A stretch of 64,000 bases of DNA from JAWKWH01 sp963669285. Lineage in GTDB: Bacteria > Pseudomonadota > Alphaproteobacteria > Rhizobiales > Rhizobiaceae. The position numbers were made by a program, and so were the translations under genes. Below are positions 51,083 to 62,073 of the stretch, piece after piece; position 1 is the first letter of the stretch; each line of letters starts with the position of its first letter. The stretch lies in NCBI GenBank assembly GCA_963669285.2, contig CAXXSI010000030.1, positions 371,052 to 435,051 of the forward strand, written 5' to 3'. Below the pieces are notes generated by a model. It worked only from the letters and a program-made list of their open reading frames with translations. It was not told the origin of the DNA and made no database searches.

Positions 51083-51460
51083 TTGAAAGACCAGTCGATG
51101 AGGATTCAGGATGCGGTATTTGGGTGGAACCCAAGTGATCTGGCATTGGTACAGGGGGGCTTAACGACCTGTATGGAACTGACAGCGGCCGGTACCCCGT
51201 TTCTCTTTTTTCCTCTTCGCAACCACTTTGAACAGAACTTCCACGTGTCTAGTCGATTGGAACGATAAATTGCGGGTCGGAAGCTGATCTATTCGGAAAG
51301 CCATCCAGAACGCATCGCGACTGCAATGTTATTGGAACTCCAATTGCCGAGAAGACCACATCCGGTTGCGGCGGACGGAGCTGCGCGTGCCGCATGAATG
51401 CTAGCGGATATGCTTTGAATTCCTCTGATTGATTGGGAGCACAATTTGCCATTGACGTTG
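51083..51460 (+). pseudogene. C-terminal fragment of a macrolide-type glycosyltransferase
   Basis: The frame reads DLALVQGGLTTCMELTAAGT, PFLFFPLRNHFEQNFHVSSR, LER, then a stop at TAA, after which AGRKLIYSESHPERIATAML continues the family pattern. The GG-x-x-T and H-x-E-Q motifs belong to the nucleotide-sugar pocket of GT1-type enzymes. The N-terminal domain is missing. Confidence 0.55.
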
Positions 51461-51591
51461 CATGCGGATGCCCTCGACATCATAGGACACTATCGTTGCA
51501 AATCTGTGATAGCGTTGTCGTTTTTACGTAAATACGATCGAACCGGAGGGCCGCGAAAAGAACAACTAATGAACCGCAAAGGAGGAAATTC

Positions 51592-52675
51592 ATGAAAGCT
51601 GCCGTGCTCTACGAGCCGAATACTCCGCTGGTTGTTGAGGAAATTTCGACCCCGCAAACCAACCTCACGTGAGGTTCTAGTCAAAACCGCCTTCGCCGGT
51701 CTCTGCCACTCAGACCTGCACTTCATCGAAGGCCTGTATCCCCATCCGATGCCGCTCGTACCTGGCCATGAAGCCGCCGGCATTGTTGAGGCCGTCGGCC
51801 CCGAAGTCACCTATGTTAAACCCGGTGACCATGTTATCACCTGCCTCGCAGTGTTTTGTGGAACTTGCGAAATGTGCCTATCCGGCAGGCCGGGAATTTG
51901 CTCAAATACAGAGGTGAAGCTTCCGCCCGGCGTGGCACGACGCCTTGAATGGGAGAAAACAAACCAACTCCACAGTTTCATGAATCTGTCTTCGTTTGCC
52001 GAACAAATGCTGGTGCATGAGAACGCATTGGCGAAAATCCGAGATGATATGCCGCTCGATCGCGCGGCATTGATTGGATGCGGTGTCCTCGCCGGTTTTG
52101 GGGCGGTGGCAACAACAGCGGGTGTCATGCCGGGCGAAACCGTAGCAATCATCGGATGCGGGGGTGTGGGTATGGCAGCGGTGAACGGCGCATGGGTTGC
52201 TGGCGCTGGGCGTATCATCGCAATTGACACGAATCCTGCAAAACTTCAGCTAGCCACGAAGTTAGGTGCGACAGACATCGTGAATCCGGATGATGGCGAT
52301 CCCGTAGAACGGGTGCTTGATATGACGAGCGGAGGCGTCCATCACGCGGTCGAATGCCTCGGCCTTAAGGAAACCGCAGAACAGGCGTTTCGGATGACCG
52401 CAAGGGGCGGGGCCGCAACGATTGTCGGCATGGTCCCTTACGGAATGAACATCGAAGTCCATGGCTTCGATCTACTTTTTGAGCGCCGCCTACAAGGCTC
52501 GATGATGGGTGGCGGTAGTTTCCGAAACGATATGCCACGCCTGATAGAACTCTACCTCCAAGGTCGCCTTCACTTGGATGATTGGATCTCGGACCGCATT
52601 TCGCTGGACGAAATCAACGATGGATTTGCCGCAATGAAATCGGGCAAAGGCATGCGGTCCATTATCGAGTTTTGA
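51592..52675 (+). pseudogene. Zinc-dependent alcohol dehydrogenase (class III-like MDR), one frameshift
   Basis: ATG 51592 follows AAAGGAGG and reads MKAAVLYEPNTPLVVEEIST before a stop at about 51670. An extra base near 51651 explains it: in the next frame KPTSREVLVKTAFAGLCHSD continues without interruption to 52675. Zinc ligands are visible: Cys and His in GLCHSD and GHEAAG, and four structural cysteines in CGTCEMC and GIC. The Rossmann motif is IIGCGGVGMAAVNG. It would oxidise an alcohol with NAD. As read, only the C-terminal frame from 51632 could be made, without a good start. Sequencing error is a real alternative. Confidence 0.75.
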
Positions 52676-52759
52676 CAATCGGCAAGATCAGTCGACTGAC
52701 CTTCCACGGGATTGTCAAAGTAAGAGATGCCAGACGGAATTTGGTAGGGAGAACATACC

Positions 52760-53714
52760 ATGCCCCATGACGTCCACCCGCAGGCACAAGCTGTCATTGA
52801 CCTGGCAATTGAGCTGGGCATTCCAAAGATTCAAGACCTCACAACCGAGGCCGCTCGAGCGTTGGTCGAGCAATTCACGGATGCTCGACGCGAGGTCTAC
52901 CCGTCTCCCGAGATTTTCGAAGTGGAAAATACATCGACCGGGCCTGGTTACAGCCATGTGCCTGTGGCGGATTTATAGAACGTCTGTAGAAAAGCTTGCA
53001 CCGGTAATCGTATTTTTTCATGGCGGTGGCCATGTCATTTGTAGCCTCCACGTTTACGATACCGCCGCCCGTTTCTTGGCACGAACCACTGGATGTACGC
53101 TCGTTTCGGTCGACTACAGGATGGGGCCCGAGTATCCTTTTCCCGCTGCTGTGCAAGACGCATATGATGCAACTCGTTGGGTTTCTGATCATGCAGAAGA
53201 CCTGCGGGTCGACGCAGCCCGTTTGGCAGTTTGCAGGTGACAGTGCCGGTGGGAAATCTGGCCACTGTGGTCGCCATGATGGCGCGTGATCGGAGCTGAT
53301 TTTGCCTATATCGGCGCAAGTTCTGATTTATCCAGTCATCGACTATCGCGGCGGGACCCGATCATACGAGCGGTACGGCAAAGGATATGGAATCGTTGAG
53401 GCCGATACAGTTGCTTGGTTTATGGAGCGCTACCTCCCAGATCCCAGGCAGCGCGACGACCTGGCGCGCATGTCCTCGCAATGCGGCATCACACACAGAG
53501 CTGCCGCTCTGCGCTGATCCTAACAGCGGAATGCGATATATTGCACGATGAAGGTGAAGAGTATGCCAAGCAACTTAGGGCTGCCGCGGTGCCAGTCGAG
53601 TATGTCGAGTTCCCGGGTATGATCCATGGCTTTTTCATCAATCTAGGTCTGATTGATGATGCTGAACGGGCGCACAAGAATATCAGCCAGTTCTTGCAAC
53701 GTGTTTGGGCGTAG
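52760..53714 (+). pseudogene. HSL-type alpha/beta hydrolase (esterase/lipase), several frameshifts
   Basis: ATG 52760 follows GGGAGA. Family landmarks are all present but in different frames: AIELGIPKIQDLTTEAARAL at the start, VIVFFHGGGHVICSLHVYDT with the oxyanion-hole HGGG, VSVDYRMGPEYPFPAAVQDA, the nucleophile elbow GDSAGG near 53240, LILTAECDILHDEGEEYAKQ with the acid, and PGMIHGFF with the catalytic His. At least four shifts are required (near 52965, 53235, 53290 and 53490). It follows the alcohol dehydrogenase by 84 bp and was probably its operon partner. Confidence 0.7.
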
Positions 53715-53767
53715 TTTGCTCCCAATACGTGGAAAGAAATGAGGGATAGTGCGGAAATCCTTCTAAG

Positions 53768-54595
53768 TCACTTTGGTAGATGATCATCAAGCCAGGTTAC
53801 AATGTCGTCGAATATCAACTCCCACTCCGGTTCCCATTTAAGATCATGGTACACGCGCTCATAGGTCCCTAAGAGTACAGTCTCCTGGATGTTTGGCGGC
53901 AAACTTTTCGCTCCCGCTTGGCAGTGCAATTGCATCCTCCTTGGCGTGAACCAGCAACAGCGGTAGAGGAAATTGATCGGCCTCAGCAAGTGTCCGATCC
54001 AGCCCTAAAAACCAGTCTCGCCCCATTCCAAAGGTGCCACGGAAGTGGACGAGTGGGTCAGACCGAAAGTCCTGAAGTGCCGTCTTATCGCTTATCAGCT
54101 TCGTGTCATCTATTGGCAACGTGACAGAGATCTTTGGGAAAATCAGTCCCAATATCCTAGATGCAGTTTCCATTTTCTGATCTTCGGATGATATATGAAG
54201 GGCAGGGACAGGTAGCCACCACACCCGCAATAGCTGGACGACGGTCAAGGCAATAAAGCAAGGCAAGTTGGCCGCCGAGACTATGACCTAGCAGGAAGAT
54301 GGGTGTGTCTGTTTCTCCCTCCTCCGCCAGTAGTTCATCCATATCCTGGAACACGCGTGCATAGCGCAGGTGTCCTTTTTGCCCTTCCGTTTGCCCAAAG
54401 CCGCGCAAGTCAAAAGCCGAAATCCCATAACCCGCTTTCGCAAGTTTTTCCGCAACATGTTTGTATCGACCTGAATGCTCGGCACCGCCATGTACGAGCA
54501 ATACCGTTCCCTTGGTTTTTGGCCTCAGGTGACCATCTACGGCAGAATACATTCACGCCGTCCTGCATTTTTCGGAGGCCTTCTGAGCGTTCCAT
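53768..54595 (-). pseudogene. Monoglyceride-lipase-like alpha/beta hydrolase, several frameshifts
   Basis: Reading leftward from ATG 54595 (MERSEGLRKMQDGVNVFCRR), the frame changes near 54510 to KGTVLLVHGGAEHSGRYKHV, FLLGHSLGGQLALLY (Ser elbow), again near 54200 to DPLVHFRGTFGMGRDWFLGL with PLLLVHAKEDAIALPSGSEK (acid region), and finally to YERVYHDLKWEPEWELIFDD with the His, ending at 53768. The layout is that of lysophospholipases and monoglyceride lipases. It is convergent with the HSL-type relic. Confidence 0.7.
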
Positions 54596-55127
54596 CGTTC
54601 TACTCCTCAATCAGAAATCCGTTTAACTCAGCCCTCCGACATTCCGTTCTCCGCGAGGACTCTATAAGCCTGTCAAGGCAAGGAGGATTCAGAGAGCCGT
54701 GCCATCGCTCCGAAGGTTTATTCGGGCACGCCGGAAAATAGTAATTGCGTGTTTATGTGCAATGTGGGAGTCATCAACTCTATCATAAATGTATTATACA
54801 TCCCAAAAACCTATATATTCCGAACCAATACTGCACTCTGCTCACCCCAATCCGCTAAAGACGGGGCAACACATGCGGTGCAGCGGTGATAGCTCAGCGG
54901 AACTACGTTGAGAAATAGTATCCCCGCTGTCTCAAGGAATAGGCTGGCGCAAGTCAGGTAAGCCGCGAGCACTTACGGATGATCACCGTTAGACGCACTT
55001 AGAAAAACGAGGTCCATTTCGGCCTTACATCATCGGTGAACCCAAGTGTGACGGCTTCGGCTGTTGTGGCAATATTTGTCGATGCACGACAATTTGCAAG
55101 CAGAAGAAACTTGGCCGCTTTGCTCCG
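54596..55127. other. Intergenic stretch, nothing firmly recognised
   Basis: 530 bp without an accepted gene. One plus-strand frame around 55040-55110 encodes many cysteines (CDGFGCCGNICRCTTICK) but has no start codon. Confidence 0.35.
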
Positions 55128-55397
55128 TTAATGAAGCAGAATTTCACCGTCGACCTTTCTCCATTCTCCAGGCTTAATCAGCCGTTGGTGTGTGTATCGC
55201 ACCGAGTGTAGTGCACCATCCAATTCCGTTTCCCAGAAATCAAGAAATCGATAGAGTTTGGGGAATTCGGGAGCCGTATCGTAGAGCTGCCAGACAAAAC
55301 TCTGCAGCACGGATTGGTAATCTGGCATGTGATACAAGATCTCAGCCGTCGTTAGCCCGTGACCGTCGAGCAGCAATTCGAAATCTGTTTTGTCCAT
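55128..55397 (-). CDS. usg: Usg family protein
   Basis: The 89-residue protein matches the alphaproteobacterial Usg family along its full length: FELLLDGHGLTTAEILYHMP, DYQSVLQSFVWQLYDTAPEF, FLDFWETELDGALHSVRYTH and RLIKPGEW. The family name comes from genes near tryptophan biosynthesis; no activity is known. Here it is divergent from groES, with the CIRCE operator between them. Confidence 0.9.
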   Translation of the reverse strand: MDKTDFELLLDGHGLTTAEILYHMPDYQSVLQSFVWQLYDTAPEFPKLYRFLDFWETELDGALHSVRYTHQRLIKPGEWRKVDGEILLH

Positions 55398-55493
55398 TTG
55401 AACGCTTCGTCCGGTTTCAGTGGATGGGGATTCTGCACTCGAACTCAGGCAATATCAAGTCTACGACCAAATTTCATCAACGATTACAAGATA

Positions 55494-55520
55494 TTAGCAC
55501 TCGAACTAAATGAGTGCTAA
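55494..55520. promoter_or_regulatory. CIRCE operator (HrcA site)
   Basis: A perfect TTAGCACTC-N9-GAGTGCTAA, 111 bp upstream of groES ATG. CIRCE is the binding site of the HrcA repressor, which releases it when GroEL is busy with unfolded protein. Confidence 0.97.
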
Positions 55521-55631
55521 TAATTTTCTGAAAACCATTGTAATTGCTCGGCCAAAACCCCAGCTCGCAAGCAACATGTAAACATCCGCGTCTTGTCAAA
55601 ATAAGACCCGGTAACCAGGAGGAAATTGCAA

Positions 55632-55946
55632 ATGAAGTTTCGACCTCTCCACGATCGTATTGTTGTTCGTCGCATTGATGCAGATGAAAAATCCGCAGGC
55701 GGCATCATCATTCCCGACACCGCACAGGAAAAGCCTTCCGAAGGCGAAGTGATCGCTATCGGATCGGGAAATCGTGACGAAAGCGGCAAGCTCGTTCCGC
55801 TCGATGTCAAAGCTGGCGACCGCGTGTTGTTCGGCAAGTGGTCGGGCACAGAAGTAAAGCTCAATGGCGAAGATCTTCTGATCATGAAGGAAAGCGACGT
55901 CATGGGCGTAATTGAACAATCCAAAAAGCTGAAAAAAGCTGCTTGA
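55632..55946 (+). CDS. groES: Co-chaperonin GroES
   Basis: ATG 55632 follows AGGAGGAA; an ATG two codons upstream is in frame but too close to it. The 104-residue protein has the mobile loop EKSAGGIIIPDTAQEKPSEG (residues 20-39), GEVIAIGSGNRDESGK and the C-terminal strand IMKESDVMGVIE. It forms the heptameric lid of the GroEL chamber in the cytoplasm. It is the first gene of the groESL operon, 56 bp before groEL, under CIRCE control. Confidence 0.97.
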   Translation: MKFRPLHDRIVVRRIDADEKSAGGIIIPDTAQEKPSEGEVIAIGSGNRDESGKLVPLDVKAGDRVLFGKWSGTEVKLNGEDLLIMKESDVMGVIEQSKKLKKAA

Positions 55947-56002
55947 TGCGCCGATGCGATCAAATGGTTTTGTTTTCAGAAACAACTGGAGCTTGAAGAA
56001 CA

Positions 56003-57637
<1,635 letters not shown>

Positions 57638-57658
57638 GCCACCCGGCTCACAGACATC

Positions 57659-57693
57659 TAAAAAGGGCGGTCCTTACGGGCCGCCCTTTTTTG
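57659..57693 (+). terminator. Terminator of the groESL operon
   Basis: GGGCGG (57665-57670) pairs with CCGCCC (57681-57686), followed by TTTTTTG. It lies 22 bp after the groEL stop. Confidence 0.9.
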
Positions 57694-58036
57694 TTCAGTA
57701 TCTCTAACGCGCCTATTTCAAAAATTCAGGCCAAATCAAGAAGGACGGCTCGAATCGAAATTTGCCTGCTACGTGCGCATTGGTGAGGTACCATTTCGCT
57801 ATACCATGGCTAATGAGATCATTGGTTACGGCTAGCGGAGTGGTACCTCAGATCGGATGATGAATCCGTAAAGTTAACAAACTATTTACCAATGGCGGCA
57901 GGATCCTGCTGTCATCCATCTAATCTCGATTATCCTACCGACAGCCGACGACTGTTCGCCGCCATTGCCGTCGACCACGTCATGTCATCCTTGTTGTTCA
58001 TGCACTCAGTGGAATATTGAATGGAATAAGGGATGG
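57694..58036. other. Intergenic stretch with a long palindrome
   Basis: 340 bp. It contains the inverted repeat at 57784-57850 and a near-CtrA site (TTAA-CAAACTA-TTTA) at 57874-57888. No gene is seen. Confidence 0.4.
57784..57850. repeat. 67-bp imperfect palindrome
   Basis: TGAGGTACCA (57784-57793) pairs perfectly with TGGTACCTCA (57841-57850); after a symmetric 3-nt internal loop, CGCTA pairs with TAGCG. It could be a small transposable relic, an RNA structure or a protein-binding site. Confidence 0.5.
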
Positions 58037-58352
58037 TTAGTTTTCGGTACCAACGAATTCAACGCCCAACCTATCGCCGTCGCACCAAATCTGATTGCAT
58101 CTGTATCCCTGACCGTCAACACGGATATACAAAGAGGACTCATTCGGAATCTTTTGGTCAAAAACGACTTTGAGTTCTGCACCGTTTGCGGACATATTAC
58201 GAACTACGCAAACCGTTTCCGTGCGACCCTGGTCTTGCGTGATTTGCGCATGCCTTAAGACAGGATACCACTTCCTGATTCGACACTCCTTGATCGAAGC
58301 GTCATCTGCGTTCCTATCCCAAATGGTTCTAGCGTCTATACCCGATCTCCAT
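58037..58352 (-). pseudogene. PilZ-domain protein relic
   Basis: On the minus strand the frame ending TAA 58037-58039 reads CRIRKWYPVLRHAQI, CVVRNMSANGAELKVVF, then YIRVDGQGYRCNQIW and DGDRLGVEFVGTEN, a complete PilZ-like core similar to 47166-47459. It has no usable start codon in frame; ATG 58352 lies in another frame and hits a stop within eight codons, so one base was probably gained or lost near 58325. A real but broken gene or a sequencing error. Confidence 0.6.
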
Positions 58353-58470
58353 CGGCGCGTGACTTACCAGATAAAGGTTACTCGACGTTGAGCGCGGCCT
58401 TGTTATCAGCAACGAATAATCGGCTGCTGGAGACTGCGCCGTGCGAGCAAGTGCATTGTGCTACCGCTTC

Positions 58471-58489
58471 GCGTTATCAGAGGTTTGGC
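58471..58489 (+). repeat. Dispersed 19-bp motif, copy 3
   Basis: GCGTTATCAGAGGTTTGGC, identical to 33624-33642; 71 bp upstream of the O-antigen ligase-like gene. Confidence 0.4.
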
Positions 58490-58559
58490 AAGCGTTGAGG
58501 TGCCTGTGAGAATCCGTCATTTCGATTGAAACCACCGACAAACGGTTTTAGCTACGCCC

Positions 58560-59825
58560 ATGGTTAGGTTTTGGCGAATTCCAAATTCAACGATTGATCG
58601 TATCAATCCGTGGTTCGCGGCATTCGTGATTGGATCGCCCCCTGTGTTGGGATCAGTGACAAGCGTCCTGATCATCGGCACCATGTTATTGTGTGCGGCA
58701 CGTATCGCCTCTGGTGAATTGAAATTCGCGCGGGAACCAAATGTGAAGGCGATCGCCCTTGTGTTTGCACTTTGGTTCTGCGTGCAAGCACTGTCAGGCG
58801 TAATTCATTATCAACCGCATACCACCCTCCTAGAAATATTCAGAAACACACCGTTTCTGGGCTTGTTGTTTTTGTTTTCCGGGTTTGCCGTGAGCAATCC
58901 CGCCCGGCTTGCTTTACCAACCGAGTCCGGCATCATTGTTGGCGCGTTTGCCGCATTAATTTACGCGCTTTATCAGTATTTGAATGGCATGGTTCGCGTT
59001 GAGGGTCTGACGGGAAATCCTGGGCCGTTCGCCGCCATGAGCCTGCTCCTCTATGGATATTGCGTAATTCTGGTCGCTCGCAATCGCGGAAAGATCCAGC
59101 TCATAGCCTTACTTGCAGCCGCCGCCGCAACCATTTGCGTTATTTTGTCTGGAATGCGCGGCGCTTGGCTCGGATTGATCTTATTGCCGATTGCGGTCTT
59201 TGCAATTTATCGGGCAGACCTGCGACGATTGATAAACCTCAAGACCGCGTTCGCGTTGGGCACTGTGCTGATCTTAGCAGCCAGCGTGACTTATCCAGTT
59301 ATCGCCGAACGGTTTGAAATCCTTTTCCTGGAATGGCAAATGGTTGGGAAATCCAATCTTTTGGGCACCTCAGTGGGTGACCGCATTGCAGCTTGGTCAG
59401 CTGGATGGGCTCTTATGACCAAAGCGCCCTTGTTGGGGTACGGATTAGATCAAGGACCCGCACTCATGGGTCGGTGGACCTTCGACGCCTATGGTGTCTC
59501 ACACGGCCTTTCCCATTTCCACAATATTGTCATCGACACTGGTGTGCGGACGGGACTGCTGGGCATTATCATGCTCCTGGCGATGGTCGCCACTCCATTG
59601 ATATTGGCCGTGAAAACACCAAAAAATGAATTCGGCAAATTCGGCTATGCGGCGCTAACAATACTGATGCTTACATATTTGATCGTCGGTGCGACCGGAA
59701 GAATGCTCGGCCATGACATCATGGATACGGTGTTTATTTTTGCAGCAAGTTATTGGTGTGTCTTTATTTTCGGAACTGAAATCGCTGATTCCCAAAAATC
59801 CAAGCTTAATCAAACCATGATGTAG
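58560..59825 (+). CDS. O-antigen ligase/polymerase family membrane protein
   Basis: A 421-residue polytopic protein with about eleven membrane segments. The Wzy_C-type signature appears around residues 260-330: DRIAAWSAGWALMTKAPLLG, YGLDQGP, and GLSHFHNIVIDTGVRTGLLG, with His and Arg in place of the HAHN motif of the other copy. SGMRGAWLGL near residue 197 is the conserved Arg helix. It either ligates polymer to a lipid or protein acceptor or polymerises it; being the second such protein in the window, it may attach the product of the 23-32 kb cluster. ATG 58560 has no clear ribosome-binding site. Confidence 0.8.
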   Translation: MVRFWRIPNSTIDRINPWFAAFVIGSPPVLGSVTSVLIIGTMLLCAARIASGELKFAREPNVKAIALVFALWFCVQALSGVIHYQPHTTLLEIFRNTPFLGLLFLFSGFAVSNPARLALPTESGIIVGAFAALIYALYQYLNGMVRVEGLTGNPGPFAAMSLLLYGYCVILVARNRGKIQLIALLAAAAATICVILSGMRGAWLGLILLPIAVFAIYRADLRRLINLKTAFALGTVLILAASVTYPVIAERFEILFLEWQMVGKSNLLGTSVGDRIAAWSAGWALMTKAPLLGYGLDQGPALMGRWTFDAYGVSHGLSHFHNIVIDTGVRTGLLGIIMLLAMVATPLILAVKTPKNEFGKFGYAALTILMLTYLIVGATGRMLGHDIMDTVFIFAASYWCVFIFGTEIADSQKSKLNQTMM

Positions 59826-59943
59826 TTTTGCTGTTGGGGAGATATCATTTTCCGGTTTTGCTCACCGGGAAAAAGTGACCGGGCTTGTCATAGATGCCTA
59901 GAATTGAGCTGGTGATGTGCCGGTTCAGGCGTTGGTTATTGCA

Positions 59944-60057
59944 AGGAAGCGCTGTTCGGATGAGGACGTATTGGTCCTTCGACGAGAGAATGACCTGAAA
60001 TTAGCCAGACGTCGGGATGTTGTCTCCGCTTGTCGTTCAGTAGGTCTTAGCAGTGCA
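59944..60057 (+). pseudogene. IS3-family OrfA fragment
   Basis: The frame encodes RKRCSDEDVLVLRRENDLKL, then ARRRDVVSACRSVGLSSA, close to the N-terminal helix-turn-helix of IS3-type OrfA proteins (pattern SDEDVLxLLRExxLxL...VVSACRxxGIS). Homology ends abruptly after about 38 residues. Confidence 0.55.
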
Positions 60058-60270
60058 ATGCAGCGCAATTGCGCAACGGTGTTGCCGGCAACTGTCAATC
60101 ACAGATTTCGTAGCGCATTCAAATATGGCCTATCGTTCACCTTTGAGCGACCGGCGTGGCTCAATCGCTTGAAGTATCGAAGTTTGGCATCGCCGTGGGT
60201 TCACCAAAAATGTGCGGCACGCTGCGCGGTATCAGAGATCTTCAAGCGGCCAATCAACACGACCGAAATA

Positions 60271-60486
60271 TCAGTGCGAGCACGGAAATGACGGGCAGGG
60301 CATTGCGCTGGCCTTTTCGGACTTCACCAAAACCATCATCGACGGCGTGGCAAACGCCGCATATTTGGCCGATTTGAGCAAAACCTCGCGACGTGTTGCA
60401 CCGCCGAGTTTTTGCTCCCGTTGTGCCTCGGTTTCATCCGTGGCGTCTGCCGGTTGGTGAGAAGCTTCGGGTCTTTGTCTGCCCAT
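60271..60486 (-). CDS. Tat-like micropeptide precursor 1 (C-x4-C-S-H)
   Basis: A 71-residue precursor. After a polar N-terminus of about 30 residues comes TRREVLLKSAKYAAFATPSM, a twin-arginine-like stretch, then a short hydrophobic core (MMVLV) and KASA, a plausible signal-peptidase site. The remaining mature peptide would be only MPCPSFPCSH. The same layout recurs in the gene at 63294-63518, the only close relative in the window, on the other side of the PqqD-HprK/nucleotidyltransferase genes. It is divergent from that operon. It could be a modified or disulfide-linked secreted peptide; no family name is known to me. The ribosome-binding site is weak. Confidence 0.6.
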   Translation of the reverse strand: MGRQRPEASHQPADATDETEAQREQKLGGATRREVLLKSAKYAAFATPSMMVLVKSEKASAMPCPSFPCSH

Positions 60487-60724
60487 TTTTGATCCGCAAA
60501 ATGATTACTTTCCAGCCGATTGCGACGTTTACACTCTGTTAAGCATAACTCTTTACGAATCGTTAATGACCGATTGTGGATGAGCCGCAATCATCAAAAT
60601 TTGCATTTAGTGCAAGGCGGGATCAGGCGGTCGCTAAGGTCATTGCAAATCGTGCTGACGATTATCGTCACTTCGACACTGCACAGCCAAATTTGATCAC
60701 GCCACGAAATGGAAGAGGGGCGGT

Positions 60725-60916
60725 ATGGTTTACTTCAAACTGAACCTAGTCGCAGGCCATCTGAACATCAAAACCTGCCAACTATTGCGAAGTGCGGAAC
60801 GAGAAAAAAAGGTTCCGACCATCAAAATTGGCCGCGTTTATTTCTGCTGGTGGAGCAAGCAAAACTGGAACAGCTATCTGGCATCAAAAACCATGCGCTC
60901 TGCGATGCCGCAATAA
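60725..60916 (+). CDS. Small basic protein heading the PqqD-HprK operon
   Basis: ATG 60725 follows GAGGGGCGG. The 63-residue product (MVYFKLNLVAGHLNIKTCQL, LRSAEREKKVPTIKIGRVYF, WWSKQNWNSYL) is a paralogue of 22094-22300. It lies 22 bp before the PqqD-HprK gene and is thus probably its operon partner. The basic, aromatic composition suggests binding of a peptide, nucleic acid or polysaccharide; nothing proves it. Confidence 0.65.
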   Translation: MVYFKLNLVAGHLNIKTCQLLRSAEREKKVPTIKIGRVYFCWWSKQNWNSYLASKTMRSAMPQ

Positions 60917-60938
60917 CAAGATACAGCAGATTTTGAGC

Positions 60939-62069
60939 ATGCCCGAAACCGAAAAACTCGAGCTTGTCCCGGTTGGGCAAAGCTGGTGTCTTTATGATGC
61001 CAAATCAAATTTTCTTGCCTTGGCCAATGAGCCAACGCGTCAAATCGCCGAATGGTTCAATTGCGGTTTACCCCGCACTGAAATCAACAGATTGCTGACC
61101 GCGAAATACGCGATCTCTGCTTTAGACTCGAAACGTTTTGTCGGTGATTTTGTCAGCGCGCTTGAATCAGGCGACAATGACGAGACGGCAATACCGCTGC
61201 GAAGCGGTTTTTCCGACTCAGATTTGCACCTTCGTCGTGCAATCGCTTTTGATAACGGTTTGACTGTCGGCATCGCCTGCGAGAGTGATGCGGTGTTCTC
61301 AACCTTAGCGGAATTGTTGACGCCTTATCCCAAATGCGCTGAGGCGAACACAGCTGATCATTGCATTGAGTGTTTTGGTGAAGGCGGGGCCTGTTTTCTC
61401 TTTGTCGATGGCGTCTGCATAGCCACGGAAATTGCAGGACCGGTGGCCAAGCGTTTGATCCTTGAACGGATGTTAAAATTCTCAGTCTGGCCGGATTCCC
61501 CATCCGCCATTTTGCATGCAAGCGCCGTCGAAATGGCGGGCAAAACCTTTGTGTTCGTTGGCCCATGCGGCGCCGGCAAAAGCACACTTGCTGCTTATCT
61601 GGTCTCGCAGGGCGCACAGCTGATTGCCGACGATTTGGTCGCCTTGCATTCCGATGGTTTACGCGTCGCGCCGTTTAAAACCAAAAGCAGTTTTAAGCAA
61701 GGCAGCTGGGAAATTCTGTCGCAACAATTGGATGGGTTTGATGCAATCACCCCAACCACTGTGAACCGGTTTGGCCAAAAAGTGGCAATTAAGTTTTTTG
61801 ATATTGCATCATCCAACACGTTTCACGGTTGGAAATCCGTCGACAGAATAGTCCATGTGAATTGGCAGTTGGACGCAGCTTGTCAGGTGGATGAAATCAC
61901 GCCCGAAGACAATTTCGAGCGCCTCATTCGCACCGGCAGTAATATTCGTGGTGATGGCGCCACCAGCGCCAAGGGCATTGCTACGCTGGCCTGTCAGTGC
62001 CCGGCGATCGCACTCACCTATGGCGATCTCACCGACGCGAAGACCGCAATATTTACTCAGATGGACTGA
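60939..62069 (+). CDS. PqqD-like plus HPr-kinase-like fusion protein (HprK-related kinase A type)
   Basis: From ATG 60939 (TTG 60933 is possible) 376 residues. Residues 5-75 resemble a PqqD-type winged helix (YDAKSNFLALANEPTRQIAE, LPRTEINRLLTAKYAI), a fold that presents leader peptides in RiPP pathways. Residues 185-300 are an HprK-like kinase: ILHASAVEMAGKTFVFVGPC, P-loop GPCGAGKST at 208-216 and LIADDLVAL near 228-236. The C-terminus holds further kinase strands. From memory this matches the HPr-rel-A system class, of unknown substrate. The neighbours (a nucleotidyltransferase 4 nt downstream and two micropeptide genes) suggest that it handles those peptides. Confidence 0.8.
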   Translation: MPETEKLELVPVGQSWCLYDAKSNFLALANEPTRQIAEWFNCGLPRTEINRLLTAKYAISALDSKRFVGDFVSALESGDNDETAIPLRSGFSDSDLHLRRAIAFDNGLTVGIACESDAVFSTLAELLTPYPKCAEANTADHCIECFGEGGACFLFVDGVCIATEIAGPVAKRLILERMLKFSVWPDSPSAILHASAVEMAGKTFVFVGPCGAGKSTLAAYLVSQGAQLIADDLVALHSDGLRVAPFKTKSSFKQGSWEILSQQLDGFDAITPTTVNRFGQKVAIKFFDIASSNTFHGWKSVDRIVHVNWQLDAACQVDEITPEDNFERLIRTGSNIRGDGATSAKGIATLACQCPAIALTYGDLTDAKTAIFTQMD

Positions 62070-62073
62070 ACCG

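Noticed and set aside
54880..54920. tRNA-like phrase TGATAGCTCAGCGG
   Set aside because: No cloverleaf can be formed from the flanking bases; only the D-arm-like phrase is present.
55040..55120. Cysteine-rich plus-strand frame (CDGFGCCGNICRCTTICK)
   Set aside because: No start codon after the upstream stop and no ribosome-binding site; could be chance.
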